A stretch of 64,000 nucleotides of DNA from Leptolyngbya subtilissima AS-A7. GTDB lineage: Bacteria > Cyanobacteriota > Cyanobacteriia > Phormidesmidales > Phormidesmidaceae. Positions 29,440 to 38,698 of this stretch are shown here, piece by piece (positions within the stretch are counted from its first letter, which is position 1; each line of letters begins with the position of its first letter). The DNA lies in assembly GCF_039962255.1 (NCBI RefSeq), contig NZ_JAMPKY010000012.1:1-64000 (forward strand), written 5' to 3'. The notes below the pieces were generated by a model that was not told the origin of the DNA, did not search any database, and saw nothing but the letters and a program-made list of their open reading frames with translations. The position numbers and the translations under genes were made by a program.

Positions 29440-31155
29440 TCACGATTGATTGCTGAGCTGCACCAGAATACTGCCGGTCTGCATCGCATCGCTGCGATCG
29501 CCACTGACTAGCGTAATCTGTCGTAGATGCTTGAGGGCAGGCTGGGCCGCAGTGCTCCACAGCCGCCACCGGGGCAGCTGACCGGCTAAGCCAGCCTGAA
29601 TCTGCGGCCAGTCGATGTGAACATAACCGGTGCTGGGGCCAGGCACCTGGGTCACCTGAGACCACCAAGCCGGGCGCTGCCGAGGTACTGCAGCGGGGTG
29701 AATGACGGCATCCAGCATGGCGGGGGAAGCGGCCAGCGCCTCGTACTGATCGACCTGGGCGTGCAGCCCCGCCACCTCAGCCACCACCTGCAAAGGCTGT
29801 GATCCTCGCTTGGGCAGGGCAAGACGAGTCCACGCGATTGCCGGAGTGCCTCGCAGATCCAGAGACCCTACCCCTAGCCCCTGCCCTTGGGCCAAAGCGG
29901 TCATGGCATCGAGCGCGGCAGCCAATGGCTCGCTCTGAGGTGCCACCACCACCCAATCGGGCAAGCCGGTTGCAGCCGTTCCAAATCCCACACCGTAGGC
30001 CTGGTCTACTCCTGTCTCTAAAAGATTCGTCGCGCCCTGGCCCAAAGCACCGTCAATCAGCTTAGCCAACGGAAAACTTCCCTCGCCCGTGGGAGAGGCC
30101 AAGGCCAGCAGGGGATTGATTCGCTGCCCCAGGGTTGCTAGGTCAGAACCGATCGCAGTTACCGCCAAGTTCTCTGGCAGGTAGGGCACAATATCCCAAT
30201 CGGTTGCCGTAGCCCGCTGAGGATGGAGACGATGCCCCTGGGCGGCCAGCAGGGCTGTGTGGCCCACTAACCCCTCGCGGGAAAGCCGCCACGACATCAG
30301 TGCCCAGCCCACTTGGTCATCAGCGGTTCCTATCTCACCCAGATCAACCAATGTCTCAGCAAAATTTCTATCGGGGTTGAGCCACTGGCTGACCGCAGGC
30401 AGGTTCAGCGCCAGCAGCCCCACCCGCTGATTGGGCAGCTCCCCCAGGGCGATTTTGTAGCGGCGATCGCTTTGAAGATTTAGGTCCGTAGACTGGGCGG
30501 CGGTGAGTGCCTGGCGCAATACATCGGGGTGGTTGGCGGCCAACACGTAGCGGTCGGCGACCAGGGCTGTGGCCAGCGAGGCCGTTTCTGCTTGGGCCGA
30601 TCGCGGCGTGCTCCGCCGGGCGTAGATCAGCCGATTGCCTGAAAAATCCTCAAAGGTAAGAGCGTCACCAGCGATCGCACGGTTCTGCCAGTACAGCTCT
30701 AGCGCCGCCTGGGCCGCCGCACTGTCGTTGCAGGCCAGGGCAACCAGATAGCCAGGAGTGGTGCCGTTGGTGGGGTCTTGGTCGAGATCGGGGGTTACCA
30801 TGGCGGCGGTCACCTCTTCCCCTAGCCACGGCTGGATATCGCGGCTGTAGCTGAGACCGGTATTGGCCAATAGCGCTTGCTCAATCAGTTCCTGGTCGTG
30901 GCGGGTCTCCTGGCGTAGGCGGGGGGTAGCCAGGTATTCCCACAGGCTGGCGAGGCGATCGGGGCGCACCAACACTGAGGCAACGATGGGCGACTGCTTG
31001 GGCACAAACTGAAGCGCCAGCGGCTGAGCCTGCCCACCGCGCTCAATCAGGTATAGAGGAGTGTTGAGCGTCAAACGCCCCAGCAGGCCCAAACCCAAGA
31101 CCAAAACCAGCCCAGCGACAATGGCAAGGGGTCGAATAAACGAGCGAAACTTCAT
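29440..31155 (-). CDS. DUF3352 membrane-anchored protein
   Basis: 571 residues from the ATG at 31155 (GAGG just upstream); the longer frame adds 35 non-conserved residues. One N-terminal helix (residues 8-28) anchors a large extracytoplasmic part with the DUF3352 hallmarks: AALQFVPKQSPIVASVLVRPDRL near the start, TGLSYSRDIQPWLGEEV, and repeated DRYVLAANHPDVL-type beta segments. The family is conserved in cyanobacteria with unknown function. The gene is followed 10 nt later by the glycerate-kinase start. Confidence 0.75.
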   Translation of the reverse strand: MKFRSFIRPLAIVAGLVLVLGLGLLGRLTLNTPLYLIERGGQAQPLALQFVPKQSPIVASVLVRPDRLASLWEYLATPRLRQETRHDQELIEQALLANTGLSYSRDIQPWLGEEVTAAMVTPDLDQDPTNGTTPGYLVALACNDSAAAQAALELYWQNRAIAGDALTFEDFSGNRLIYARRSTPRSAQAETASLATALVADRYVLAANHPDVLRQALTAAQSTDLNLQSDRRYKIALGELPNQRVGLLALNLPAVSQWLNPDRNFAETLVDLGEIGTADDQVGWALMSWRLSREGLVGHTALLAAQGHRLHPQRATATDWDIVPYLPENLAVTAIGSDLATLGQRINPLLALASPTGEGSFPLAKLIDGALGQGATNLLETGVDQAYGVGFGTAATGLPDWVVVAPQSEPLAAALDAMTALAQGQGLGVGSLDLRGTPAIAWTRLALPKRGSQPLQVVAEVAGLHAQVDQYEALAASPAMLDAVIHPAAVPRQRPAWWSQVTQVPGPSTGYVHIDWPQIQAGLAGQLPRWRLWSTAAQPALKHLRQITLVSGDRSDAMQTGSILVQLSNQS

Positions 31156-31557
31156 TGACCTCACGCCTGCAACCCAAAAACACCCGCAGCGCGACTGCTC
31201 ACGCCAACTAATTCTCCTTAGTGTATGGCCCTTCGAGCCCCGTAATGCCTCGGATGCCAACGGGCTGTTTAGAAATTAAACAATGTAAATTTTCGGGTTC
31301 CTAGGAGTTAAGCAAAATTTGGCGCTAAGTAGTGGGGGCGAGACTGTTAGAGACTGGTGCAGGAAAGCAAATTGCGGCCTTCTTAGATAGAGCAAAGCAG
31401 TCTCAAATGCTGTAGTTGCCTCAAAATTGGCCCGATCAGCTGAGCACAGACAACGGCATCGAGGTTCTGGGTGGAGTCGTAGCTTACTTCACCAGGTTGA
31501 CGAATTTGCTGACGCGATCGCCCTCAGCGCCGGAGCCTTACCCATAACCCATGCATT
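31156..31557. other. Intergenic region, no gene seen
   Basis: About 400 nt between two minus-strand genes with only short random frames and no obvious hairpin terminator. It should hold the promoter of the DUF3352-kinase pair, but none was recognised. Confidence 0.4.
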
Positions 31558-31974
31558 CTATTCCCAATCCACCAGCTGAATGCGATCGATGTAGTTGAGG
31601 TTGGCTAGCTCGATCAGAATGTCTTGGTAGTTGGTCTGGTAGGTGTTGCCAATGGTCAGCACCTCACCCTCGCCGCAGCCAATACGTCCTCGGCTCTGCG
31701 GGAAGAACTGCGCTGAAGGGTCGATGGCGCCCACCGCTTGGGTGTAGGCACCGCCCGCAGGAATGCAAAACTCGTAGTCGAGCGATCGCTTGCCGTCGGC
31801 TGGGCCAAAGAGTCCGTTTTCATCCAAACTGCTTAGGTCAAAGGCAATTTTATTGATTGCGCTGCTGTGATCTGCGGAGGGCACGGGCTGGCAGGCGAAG
31901 GTCAAGGCAAGAACCGCTGCCCCTAATGGCAGGGCGGCGCTGGAGCGCGAGCGGAGAAATAGGGACATGGCCAA
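31558..31974 (-). CDS. Putative lipoprotein of unknown function
   Basis: 138 residues. The signal peptide ends with a lipobox (ALTFAC|QPV), so the mature protein should be lipid-anchored. The mature part has three further cysteines (YEFCIP, IGCGEG) and ends FANLNY-like ELANLNYIDRIQLVDWE. I do not recognise the family, though it looks conserved in composition. It begins 17 nt after the ArsH-type gene and reads in the same direction, so it may be cotranscribed. Confidence 0.6.
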   Translation of the reverse strand: MAMSLFLRSRSSAALPLGAAVLALTFACQPVPSADHSSAINKIAFDLSSLDENGLFGPADGKRSLDYEFCIPAGGAYTQAVGAIDPSAQFFPQSRGRIGCGEGEVLTIGNTYQTNYQDILIELANLNYIDRIQLVDWE

Positions 31975-31990
31975 CTCCGGTTGAGGGTGC

Positions 31991-32653
31991 TCAGGCTTGG
32001 CTAGGGGCAGTGCCGATGGACTGGCTGATGATGGCTTGGGCCTGCTTTTCAGTCTCGGCCTTGCGCTCGCTGTAGCGATCGGTGAGATAGTCTACTTGAT
32101 CGCGCAGCAGCAGGGTGAATTTGTAGAGTTCTTCCATCACGTCGATAACGCGATCGCGGTAGGCCGAGTCTTTCATCGTGCCATCGTCGTTAAATTCCTG
32201 ATAGGCCTTGGGCACCGATGACTGGTTGGGAATCGTAAACATCCGCATCCACCGGCCCAGCACCCGCAGCGTGTTCACCGCGTTGAAAGATTGCGAACCA
32301 CCGCTCACCTGCATCACTGCCAGGGTTTTGCCCTGGGTGGGTCGCACCGCCCCCAGGCTCAGAGGAAGCCAGTCGATCTGGTGCTTCATCAGGCCGCTAA
32401 TGTTGCCGTGCAGCTCGGGGCTAGACCACACCTGCCCCTCCGACCACAGCACAAGATCGCGCAACTCCTGCACCTTAGGATGGTCATCAGGTACGCTGCC
32501 GTGAATCGGCAGATCGTGGGGATGAAAAAAGCGCACCTCGGCTCCGAAGCCCTCAATGATTCTGGCGGCTTCCTCAGCTAGCAGCCGACTGTAGGAGCGA
32601 TCGCGCAACGAACCATAGAGAAATAAAATTCTCGGTTTGTGGTCAAAGCTCAT
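31991..32653 (-). CDS. arsH: NADPH-dependent FMN reductase, ArsH type
   Basis: Flavodoxin-fold NADPH:FMN oxidoreductase of 220 residues from the ATG at 32653, which is preceded by GAGAGGA; the longer frame adds five residues. The FMN-binding [15 protein letters not shown], the [18 protein letters not shown] loop and the [27 protein letters not shown] segment are characteristic of ArsH, which oxidises organic arsenicals and reduces quinones or azo dyes. No arsB, arsR or arsC gene is close by, so an arsenic role is inference from the family. Confidence 0.85.
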   Translation of the reverse strand: MSFDHKPRILFLYGSLRDRSYSRLLAEEAARIIEGFGAEVRFFHPHDLPIHGSVPDDHPKVQELRDLVLWSEGQVWSSPELHGNISGLMKHQIDWLPLSLGAVRPTQGKTLAVMQVSGGSQSFNAVNTLRVLGRWMRMFTIPNQSSVPKAYQEFNDDGTMKDSAYRDRVIDVMEELYKFTLLLRDQVDYLTDRYSERKAETEKQAQAIISQSIGTAPSQA

Positions 32654-32824
32654 GGGATTCCTCTCCATTGAGAGTCTCAGCTTGGTTTTCTGCCGCCTTG
32701 GCGATTCACCCAGCCTAGCTAACCGTTGCTGAATTACCCTGCATTCCTCAATACAGCCACACCGGCTGATGCGGGCTGCCGCGATCGCAGCCCCGACAGA
32801 CGAACCCCCTTCAAGAGCAACCCC

Positions 32825-33481
32825 CTACTTGTCTAGGTGTGTGCCAATCAGGCAGGCTCCAGTAAGACTAACGCCGTCAAGCTGAGTACTAGAGAGGTCG
32901 GCACAAAGCAGGTTGGCGCCGCCCAGGGAGGCTCCCGACAGATTGGCCTGACGCAGATCCGCCTCTTCTAAATTCGCGTTGTCGAGCCGTGCCCCCTGCA
33001 GATCGGTCTGAGAAAGGTCGGCCCCCTTCAAGTTAGTATCGCTGAGGTTTGCTCCCCGCAGGTCGGCCCCGCGCAGGTCAACCCCTTGCAGGTTGACCCC
33101 CATCAGGTTGCAGCCACTTAAGAACGCTCCAGCTAGGCTAACTCCGCCCAGGCGCGCCCCCATCAGGTTAGCGCCTCGCAGATTTGCGCCTCGCAGGTCG
33201 GCTCCAGTCATGTCGCACTGCATCAGGTTCGCACCCCATAGATTTGCCCGCAGGTCTGCTCCTATCAGGTTGGCTCCCATAAGGTTAGCCCCTTCTAAAT
33301 GAGCTTTGACCAGGGAGGTGCGGCTTAAGTTGGCACCCACAAGGGTGGCCCCAGCCAGGTAGATACCCGCCAGGTCAGCACCAGAGAGGTCCTCATCTTC
33401 CAGATCAGCCCCGGCTAGGTGACGGAGCTTGCCCGATCGCAGGGCGGCAATATCTATGGAGTAGGTGGGCACAGAAGTCAC
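32825..33481 (-). CDS. Pentapeptide-repeat protein
   Basis: 218 residues consisting almost entirely of A(D/N)LxG repeats that fold into a right-handed quadrilateral beta-helix. A short non-repeat N-terminus precedes repeats from about residue 24 on. One register slip is visible: GADLR is followed directly by ANLWG, one residue short of the pentad. The start is a GTG that overlaps the stop of the preceding DICT gene by one base (TAGTG), indicating translational coupling. Partner and function unknown; these proteins often act as scaffolds. Confidence 0.85.
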   Translation of the reverse strand: MTSVPTYSIDIAALRSGKLRHLAGADLEDEDLSGADLAGIYLAGATLVGANLSRTSLVKAHLEGANLMGANLIGADLRANLWGANLMQCDMTGADLRGANLRGANLMGARLGGVSLAGAFLSGCNLMGVNLQGVDLRGADLRGANLSDTNLKGADLSQTDLQGARLDNANLEEADLRQANLSGASLGGANLLCADLSSTQLDGVSLTGACLIGTHLDK

Positions 33482-34872
33482 TATCGAGGGAGCAGTTCAG
33501 AGGAGGAGGGAAAGACGGAGGCTTGGTCAGCCACATCGGGATTCAACAACCCCGACCCCAGGGTAATTTTAGTCGGTATTGTGGGCAGGCTCATACCCTG
33601 CTGAAGCCCCATCACCATTAGCCCTAAAATTTCGACAAGTTTAGGATCCCACCGCTGACCGGCCTCAGCCTGGCAGGTGGTGAGAACGTCACTCAGCAGA
33701 GACACGTCGACCTCGGCGGGGTCTTTGCCATGGCGAGCCTGGGCTGCCCGGCGCTGAAACTCTGCTACCAGCGCCAACATGCGCGACTCTAGGGGCACCG
33801 CATCACCGACGAGGCCAGCCGGGTAGCCATTGCCGTCCCAGCATTCGCCCTGGTGGGCAATGATGGCGGCCACCGCCCGCATACGGGGCATCAGTCGCAA
33901 GGCCTGCACCTCGGGAATAAGCGGGCAGCTGGGTCCATCGTCAGCCAGGGCCGCCAGGTCAGGGGCTGGGGCAATGCGGTGCAGCATTCCCGCTAGGCGC
34001 AGCCGCTGGAGCTGCCAAGCGGGCAGGTCGAGCAGCTGCCCCATCATTTCTAGAAGCGCCACCACTTCGCTGGCAGCCATAGGGTTAATGGGATCACTGA
34101 GATCCACCAGCTGAGCCATGCGCAAAAACGCCTGGAGCTCATTTGAGAGCAGGTTTTGGTCAAGGTCGTCAACTACGTTAAAAGCGAGGTTGCCCTGGAG
34201 GTCGTTGCGGCTATTTTGCAGGTAGTGCACTACCTGGGTCACGGTATGGCTAACAACCGCAGGCTCGTCGTGGCGGAGGGCGGGGTTTTGCTGCTTGAGG
34301 GTGGCCAGGTGGTCAGCTAGCTGCGCCTGAAGAGCTGGGTTATAGCGACCAATGTGAGCGATCGCCAGCTCCACCGTTTCGCTCACCAGGGCCGAGTCAA
34401 AGGTCCAAAACCCGTAAAACTTGCGCTCTAGATCGTGCTCGGGTATCCCAGTCTTACCGTAGTCCGCTTCCGACAGCTCCTGGCACAGCACCATGGCAGT
34501 GTAGTCGGGAGAAAAAATTATCAAGTGCCATTCTTCAGCGACCGGATCGTCGTCAGCCAAGTCGACAAGGGCTACGTTCTCACGCTGACTGGTGGGATGG
34601 TCGTGAAAGCCAGCCTCGGGCGAGGCCATAATCACAATTTGCTGGGCAGCGTCTGCGATCGCGCTATAGCGATCAGCCTCTTCTAAATACCACTTCCCCC
34701 GCTGAAAAGCCGTAACCACCAAGGGGGCCGAGCCAGAGGTCAAAATGCAGTCTTCAAGGGCGTGACAAAGAGCGACCAGGGTGTTTTTGTAGTACACGCC
34801 ATAGTTGAGTGGGGTCGTCTCTGGATCAGTACGACCATCCACCAACAGCTTCAATATTGACCCCTCCAGCAT
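33481..34872 (-). CDS. DICT sensory domain fused to a degenerate HD-GYP domain
   Basis: 463 residues. The N-terminal half (LEGSILKLLV... through HLIIFSPDYTAMVLCQEL) resembles the DICT domain, a sensory module associated with diguanylate cyclases and two-component proteins in cyanobacteria. The C-terminal half keeps the GYP-side signature (HQGECWDGNGYPAGLVGDAVPLESRML) but the HD pair is replaced: the expected ALLHDIG reads GMLHRIA. Catalysis on c-di-GMP is therefore doubtful and a binding role more likely. It is coupled to a pentapeptide-repeat gene by a 1-base overlap. Confidence 0.8.
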   Translation of the reverse strand: MLEGSILKLLVDGRTDPETTPLNYGVYYKNTLVALCHALEDCILTSGSAPLVVTAFQRGKWYLEEADRYSAIADAAQQIVIMASPEAGFHDHPTSQRENVALVDLADDDPVAEEWHLIIFSPDYTAMVLCQELSEADYGKTGIPEHDLERKFYGFWTFDSALVSETVELAIAHIGRYNPALQAQLADHLATLKQQNPALRHDEPAVVSHTVTQVVHYLQNSRNDLQGNLAFNVVDDLDQNLLSNELQAFLRMAQLVDLSDPINPMAASEVVALLEMMGQLLDLPAWQLQRLRLAGMLHRIAPAPDLAALADDGPSCPLIPEVQALRLMPRMRAVAAIIAHQGECWDGNGYPAGLVGDAVPLESRMLALVAEFQRRAAQARHGKDPAEVDVSLLSDVLTTCQAEAGQRWDPKLVEILGLMVMGLQQGMSLPTIPTKITLGSGLLNPDVADQASVFPSSSELLPR

Positions 34873-34911
34873 CGCAATCCCCTATAGTTCTATTGCCTGT
34901 AACCCTTGTAT

Positions 34912-36525
34912 TCAGGATGATAACGCAGCCAAGGGGCGGCGGTCAGCCTCAATCGGCGCGCTCAACGCTTCCTCTAAAGGAGCTAACCCTAAGCGCTCTT
35001 CTAGAATGTCCATGACCTCGCGACCAAAGTCGTCTGGGTTGCGCTGCCATGCCGTCAAACACACCTCCCCAAAGAACGAGCCCAATGGTTCTGGATTCCA
35101 CAACAGTTTCTTCGACACCCAGGGCAGATGAATATCGAGGGGGTTGTAGTCGCGCTTGAGAATGTTTTTATCAAAGGCATACTCTTCTAAATGGGTGTGA
35201 GGCTGGAGGCCAATAAAGAAGATCGCGGGTTCTACCTTGTCGCGGCCGAACACCTGCTCTAGGGCGCGGTGGTAGGCCAGGGTCTGACGAATGGTCTCGG
35301 GCCGTTCGTCGATCACGTTAAAGGAGTAGTTGACCGACACCAGGTCGTTGAACCCGGCTGCCTTAAGGTCTTTGCAGTTTTGCAGCACCGTGCGCAGGTT
35401 GTAGCCCATGCGCATTTTGCGCACCAGCTCTTGGGATCCGCTGGTGATGCCGATCTCAAAGTAGTTCATGCCGGTGTCGGCCATCAGCTTGCAGAGCTTG
35501 GGCGTCAGGTTGTCGGCGCGAATATAGGCGGCCCAGTGAATGTCGGTCATACCCGCCTCGAGAATCTTCTCCAGCAGCTCTTCGGCATCCTTCATAAACC
35601 GGCGAGCGGGGATGAACTGGGCATCGGTAAACCAGAAATTGCGCACCCCCCGCTTGTAGAGCTGCTGCATTTCGGCCACCACCTCATCGGCGGGGTTGAT
35701 GCGCACCTGCTTGCCCTCAACCACTGTATAGACGCAGTAGCAACAGTTGTGGGGACAGCCCCGCTTAGTCTGCACACCAATGTAGAAATCCTGGTCTTGC
35801 AGGTAATAGTCGAACTCAGGCCAAATGCCCTCGATATAGTCGTAGTTGCAGGCGGTTTTTTCGAGCGGAGCGGGCTCTTCGTGGATGAGGCGATCGCGCG
35901 GTGTCGTCTCCCCAGCAATGTAGCAACGCTGATCAGAAAAGTCTTTGCCCTGCAGGATCCGCTCCAGCAACATTTCCCCCTCGCCCACGGAGATGATCGT
36001 GCCCTTAGGCAGCCGGTTGTGCAGCTGTTCGTAAAACACGCTCACCGCACCGCCACCCACGACGGTCGTGACATTTTGGGAATAGCGCTGGGCCCGCTTA
36101 AAGCCACGCTTGATCAATCCCTGGTTGCGCCACAGCTCGGCTAGGTAAGTGGTGGCCATCCGCAAACCACCTAAAGCCCCTCGCGCTTTTAAGAAGAGGT
36201 TGCGGGCGTAGAAAAACTCAAAGGCGTTTTGCAGCGGATTGCCGCCGCGACCGCCCACCGGCGCAAAAATCTGAATATCCCGCCAGGAGAACACCAGCAG
36301 AGTTGGCCTGAAGTCATCAATGCAGCGATCGAGGGCAGCACCGTAGTCGAGGGGCGGCACGGCACCGAGATCAAAGATGCGCTGTTCCGCGTGGGGAAAC
36401 AGTTTGTGCACATGGTCGGCCAGGTAAACCACCCCGATGGGGAAGATGGGGTTACAGGGCAGCCGCACGTAGAGCACACGGGCCTGGCTGGCGATATTAG
36501 AGGGCATGCTTCTCAGGCTTGACAT
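34912..36525 (-). CDS. B12-binding radical SAM protein
   Basis: 537 residues. The N-terminal part (about 12-215) is a cobalamin-binding-like Rossmann region; the radical SAM cluster motif is RGCPHNCCYC (CxxxCxxC) near residue 272. The SAM-binding glycine region and the FEIGITSGSQELVRKMRMG segment follow. Size and motif context match a family of cyanobacterial proteins annotated as photosystem II high-light acclimation radical SAM proteins; I judge this fit from memory, not from a search. The reaction is unknown. Followed by the minus-strand DICT gene, with 39 nt between. Confidence 0.75.
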   Translation of the reverse strand: MSSLRSMPSNIASQARVLYVRLPCNPIFPIGVVYLADHVHKLFPHAEQRIFDLGAVPPLDYGAALDRCIDDFRPTLLVFSWRDIQIFAPVGGRGGNPLQNAFEFFYARNLFLKARGALGGLRMATTYLAELWRNQGLIKRGFKRAQRYSQNVTTVVGGGAVSVFYEQLHNRLPKGTIISVGEGEMLLERILQGKDFSDQRCYIAGETTPRDRLIHEEPAPLEKTACNYDYIEGIWPEFDYYLQDQDFYIGVQTKRGCPHNCCYCVYTVVEGKQVRINPADEVVAEMQQLYKRGVRNFWFTDAQFIPARRFMKDAEELLEKILEAGMTDIHWAAYIRADNLTPKLCKLMADTGMNYFEIGITSGSQELVRKMRMGYNLRTVLQNCKDLKAAGFNDLVSVNYSFNVIDERPETIRQTLAYHRALEQVFGRDKVEPAIFFIGLQPHTHLEEYAFDKNILKRDYNPLDIHLPWVSKKLLWNPEPLGSFFGEVCLTAWQRNPDDFGREVMDILEERLGLAPLEEALSAPIEADRRPLAALSS

Positions 36526-36934
36526 ATAACTTCACGATAACACCGTCTTCTTCTCAGGATAGGAAAAGCTGACAAATCTCCTCTTCAGCAAACCGGGGAC
36601 TCGTTGGGGCGATTCTACTGGTAGCGGCGGTACAGGCCTTAGCAGGGGAAACCAGGCCGCTCTGAGGTCGCAGAATCGTGGTATAAAAACACTGTTAAGA
36701 TTTTCCGCAACGCTTTATGCTGCATGTCTCAGACTGCCTTGAGATTTGAGTTAAGGGCTGGCGACGGACAGTGGCATTGGCTAGGGCTCAGCAGTTGCGA
36801 AATATAAAGCACTGTGTTCAATTATTTTGAATAGTTAAGGTGCTGTGGGGGTTGGTAGTCGCCTTTACAACAGCCGGGGATCGCGAGGTGTTACGCTTTG
36901 CGGGTGATTCTTGCAATATTGCCGTAAAGCATCA
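36526..36934. other. Divergent intergenic region
   Basis: 409 nt between the radical SAM gene and the DUF1830 gene, with AT-rich stretches near 36680-36710 and 36800-36840 that could be promoters. No clear -35/-10 pair, riboswitch or gene was recognised. Confidence 0.4.
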
Positions 36935-37300
36935 ATGGCACAAATCCTTGATCCCCTCCCCTCCGATGGCCAGAGCCAGGTGCTCTGCTGCTATGTCAAT
37001 GCCACCAGTAAGATTCAGATTGCTCGCATAACCAATGTGCCTGATTGGTACTTCGAGCGGGTCGTGTTTCCGGGGCAGCGGCTGCTTTTTGAAACTGTTC
37101 CCAAGGCTCTCCTAGAGATTCATACGGGCATGATGGCCAGCGCCATTTTGTCTGACAGTATCCCTTGCGAACGGTTGCAGATCGATGCCCCAGAACCCGC
37201 GGGTTTTGAGCCCGCCTCAGGTGATGAGCTTGAGGCGAGTCGATTGGCAGCACCCCTAGATGAACCTGCAACCGCAGTAGCCATTTCACCCGCCAGCTAG
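36935..37300 (+). CDS. DUF1830 domain protein
   Basis: 121 residues from the ATG at 36935 (MAQILDPLP), where family alignments begin; a frame eight codons longer is less likely. The core LCCYVNATSKIQIARITNVPDWYFERVVFPGQRLLFE...LEIHTGMMASAILSDSIPCERL is the DUF1830 signature, found only in cyanobacteria. A 35-residue acidic, proline- and alanine-rich tail follows. Function unknown. Confidence 0.85.
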   Translation: MAQILDPLPSDGQSQVLCCYVNATSKIQIARITNVPDWYFERVVFPGQRLLFETVPKALLEIHTGMMASAILSDSIPCERLQIDAPEPAGFEPASGDELEASRLAAPLDEPATAVAISPAS

Positions 37301-37442
37301 TTCGGTAGACTAAAGGGGTGGTGCGCTGAGCCCTGGCTATAGCGATAGCGTTCTGGCGTAGCTTGATAGCGGGCTGAAGGTCGAATTTCTACCTTCCCTA
37401 TGCCACCAGGGCACAGCTAATGGTGACATTTAGGGACGAGCC

Positions 37443-37880
37443 GTGAATTTACCTTCATTTCTGTGGCTGTGGCGGATCGCCGCTTGGTCTATGGGTCTTA
37501 CGCTGACGGCCTATTTCTTGCTGGCTGTTACGGGTGGGGTATTGTTTTACACCCGCTCTAACGATCAAGAGCGATCGTCCTGGCTACGACCGCTGCACAT
37601 TGTTCTGGGTACAGGGGCAGTCAGCCTAGTCTTGGTGCTGCTCGCCATTGGAGTGGTTGGCACCATAGGGGAGTATGGCCGGCTGGGCCATTCAGTACAC
37701 TTGCTGTTTGGGTTGATAGTAGTAGCGCTAGTGCTGGCTTCGGCGTGGAGCGCTAGTCGTATTTCTGTGGATCGGCCTTGGGCGCGATCGCTCCATGTCA
37801 CCCTCAACAGTGCCCTTGGGGTAGCGCTGGCGGCCGCTGGGCTATCGGGTTGGCAGGTGGTGCAAAAGTATCTACCTTAA
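37443..37880 (+). CDS. DUF4079 membrane protein
   Basis: 145 residues with four hydrophobic helices (about 12-32, 50-72, 82-102 and 118-138). Two histidines (RPLHIVLG and GHSVHLLFG) inside or beside helices could bind haem, as in cytochrome b561-like families, to which DUF4079 is distantly likened. The start codon is GTG. Function unknown. The neighbouring membrane gene follows 77 nt later on the same strand. Confidence 0.65.
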   Translation: MNLPSFLWLWRIAAWSMGLTLTAYFLLAVTGGVLFYTRSNDQERSSWLRPLHIVLGTGAVSLVLVLLAIGVVGTIGEYGRLGHSVHLLFGLIVVALVLASAWSASRISVDRPWARSLHVTLNSALGVALAAAGLSGWQVVQKYLP

Positions 37881-37957
37881 AGGGGTAAACCCTCGTGTCT
37901 AGCCAGTTTTGAGCTGGTCGCAAGGGGCTTTAACCTTAGATCAGGTCTTGGATTGGT

Positions 37958-38527
37958 ATGGTTGAGTACTCACCTTCGGCTACTACCCCCACAGAGACCC
38001 AGGTCTTTCATATTTCGCCGCTGATTCGCCTGACGCTGCTGCTGCTCTACCTGGCGCTAATGGGGCCTTTGCCGTTTTTGGCTGATGCTACCGACGCGGC
38101 GGTATCGCCCATGGTTTTGGTAGTTGGCATTGGGCTGGGCGGCCTGGGAATTTACGGTGCGCTGGGTCAGCGGGTCGAGGTGGATGGCGACGGCATTCGA
38201 GTGGCTTACCCGGTGTGGATACGCTGGCTGTTCCGCGGCGGGTGGCAGCTGCCGTGGCGCGAAGCCCAGGCGTTGAAGCCCCGTTCGACCGGGCAGGGGG
38301 GCATCGTATATTACTTTGTCGGGGCCGATCAGCAGGCCTACCTGTTGCCGATGCGGGTGGCGGGTTTTGCCCGCCTGCTATGCCTTGTTGAGACCTACAC
38401 TGATCTCGACACTCAGTATATTAGACCCCTGGCTCAGCCCTGGATGTACTTTATTTTGCTGGGGTTTACCCTGCTGCTGCTGCTGGTTGACGGTTGGACA
38501 ATTACCACAGCGCTGCAGATGGGCTAG
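37958..38527 (+). CDS. Conserved membrane protein of unknown function
   Basis: 189 residues. Two hydrophobic hairpin helices near the N-terminus (24-62) and one at the C-terminus (160-182) flank a cytoplasmic beta-rich domain (RVEVDGDGIRVAYPVWIRWLFRGGWQLPWREAQAL), which resembles a PH-like bacterial domain. I do not assign a family. It probably belongs to the same transcription unit as the DUF4079 gene. Confidence 0.6.
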   Translation: MVEYSPSATTPTETQVFHISPLIRLTLLLLYLALMGPLPFLADATDAAVSPMVLVVGIGLGGLGIYGALGQRVEVDGDGIRVAYPVWIRWLFRGGWQLPWREAQALKPRSTGQGGIVYYFVGADQQAYLLPMRVAGFARLLCLVETYTDLDTQYIRPLAQPWMYFILLGFTLLLLLVDGWTITTALQMG

Positions 38528-38698
38528 GCGATCGCTGGCGCTGCTTGCGGTGGGATAGCGTTATACAGAAAAGGCCCATGGGGCCAGGCTGCAGTGAACC
38601 GGGCGATCGCCCATCAGACGGTATATTAAACCCAGAGTATTTGCTAATTATCCTCGCGCTATAAGCGGCCCTGCGATCGCTGCGCTATCAACCAGGCT

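Noticed and set aside
35269..36144. 291-codon open frame on the plus strand
   Set aside because: Entirely antisense to the radical SAM gene; composition is rich in H, V, L and Q as expected for the complement of GC-rich coding sequence, with no motif or ribosome-binding site.
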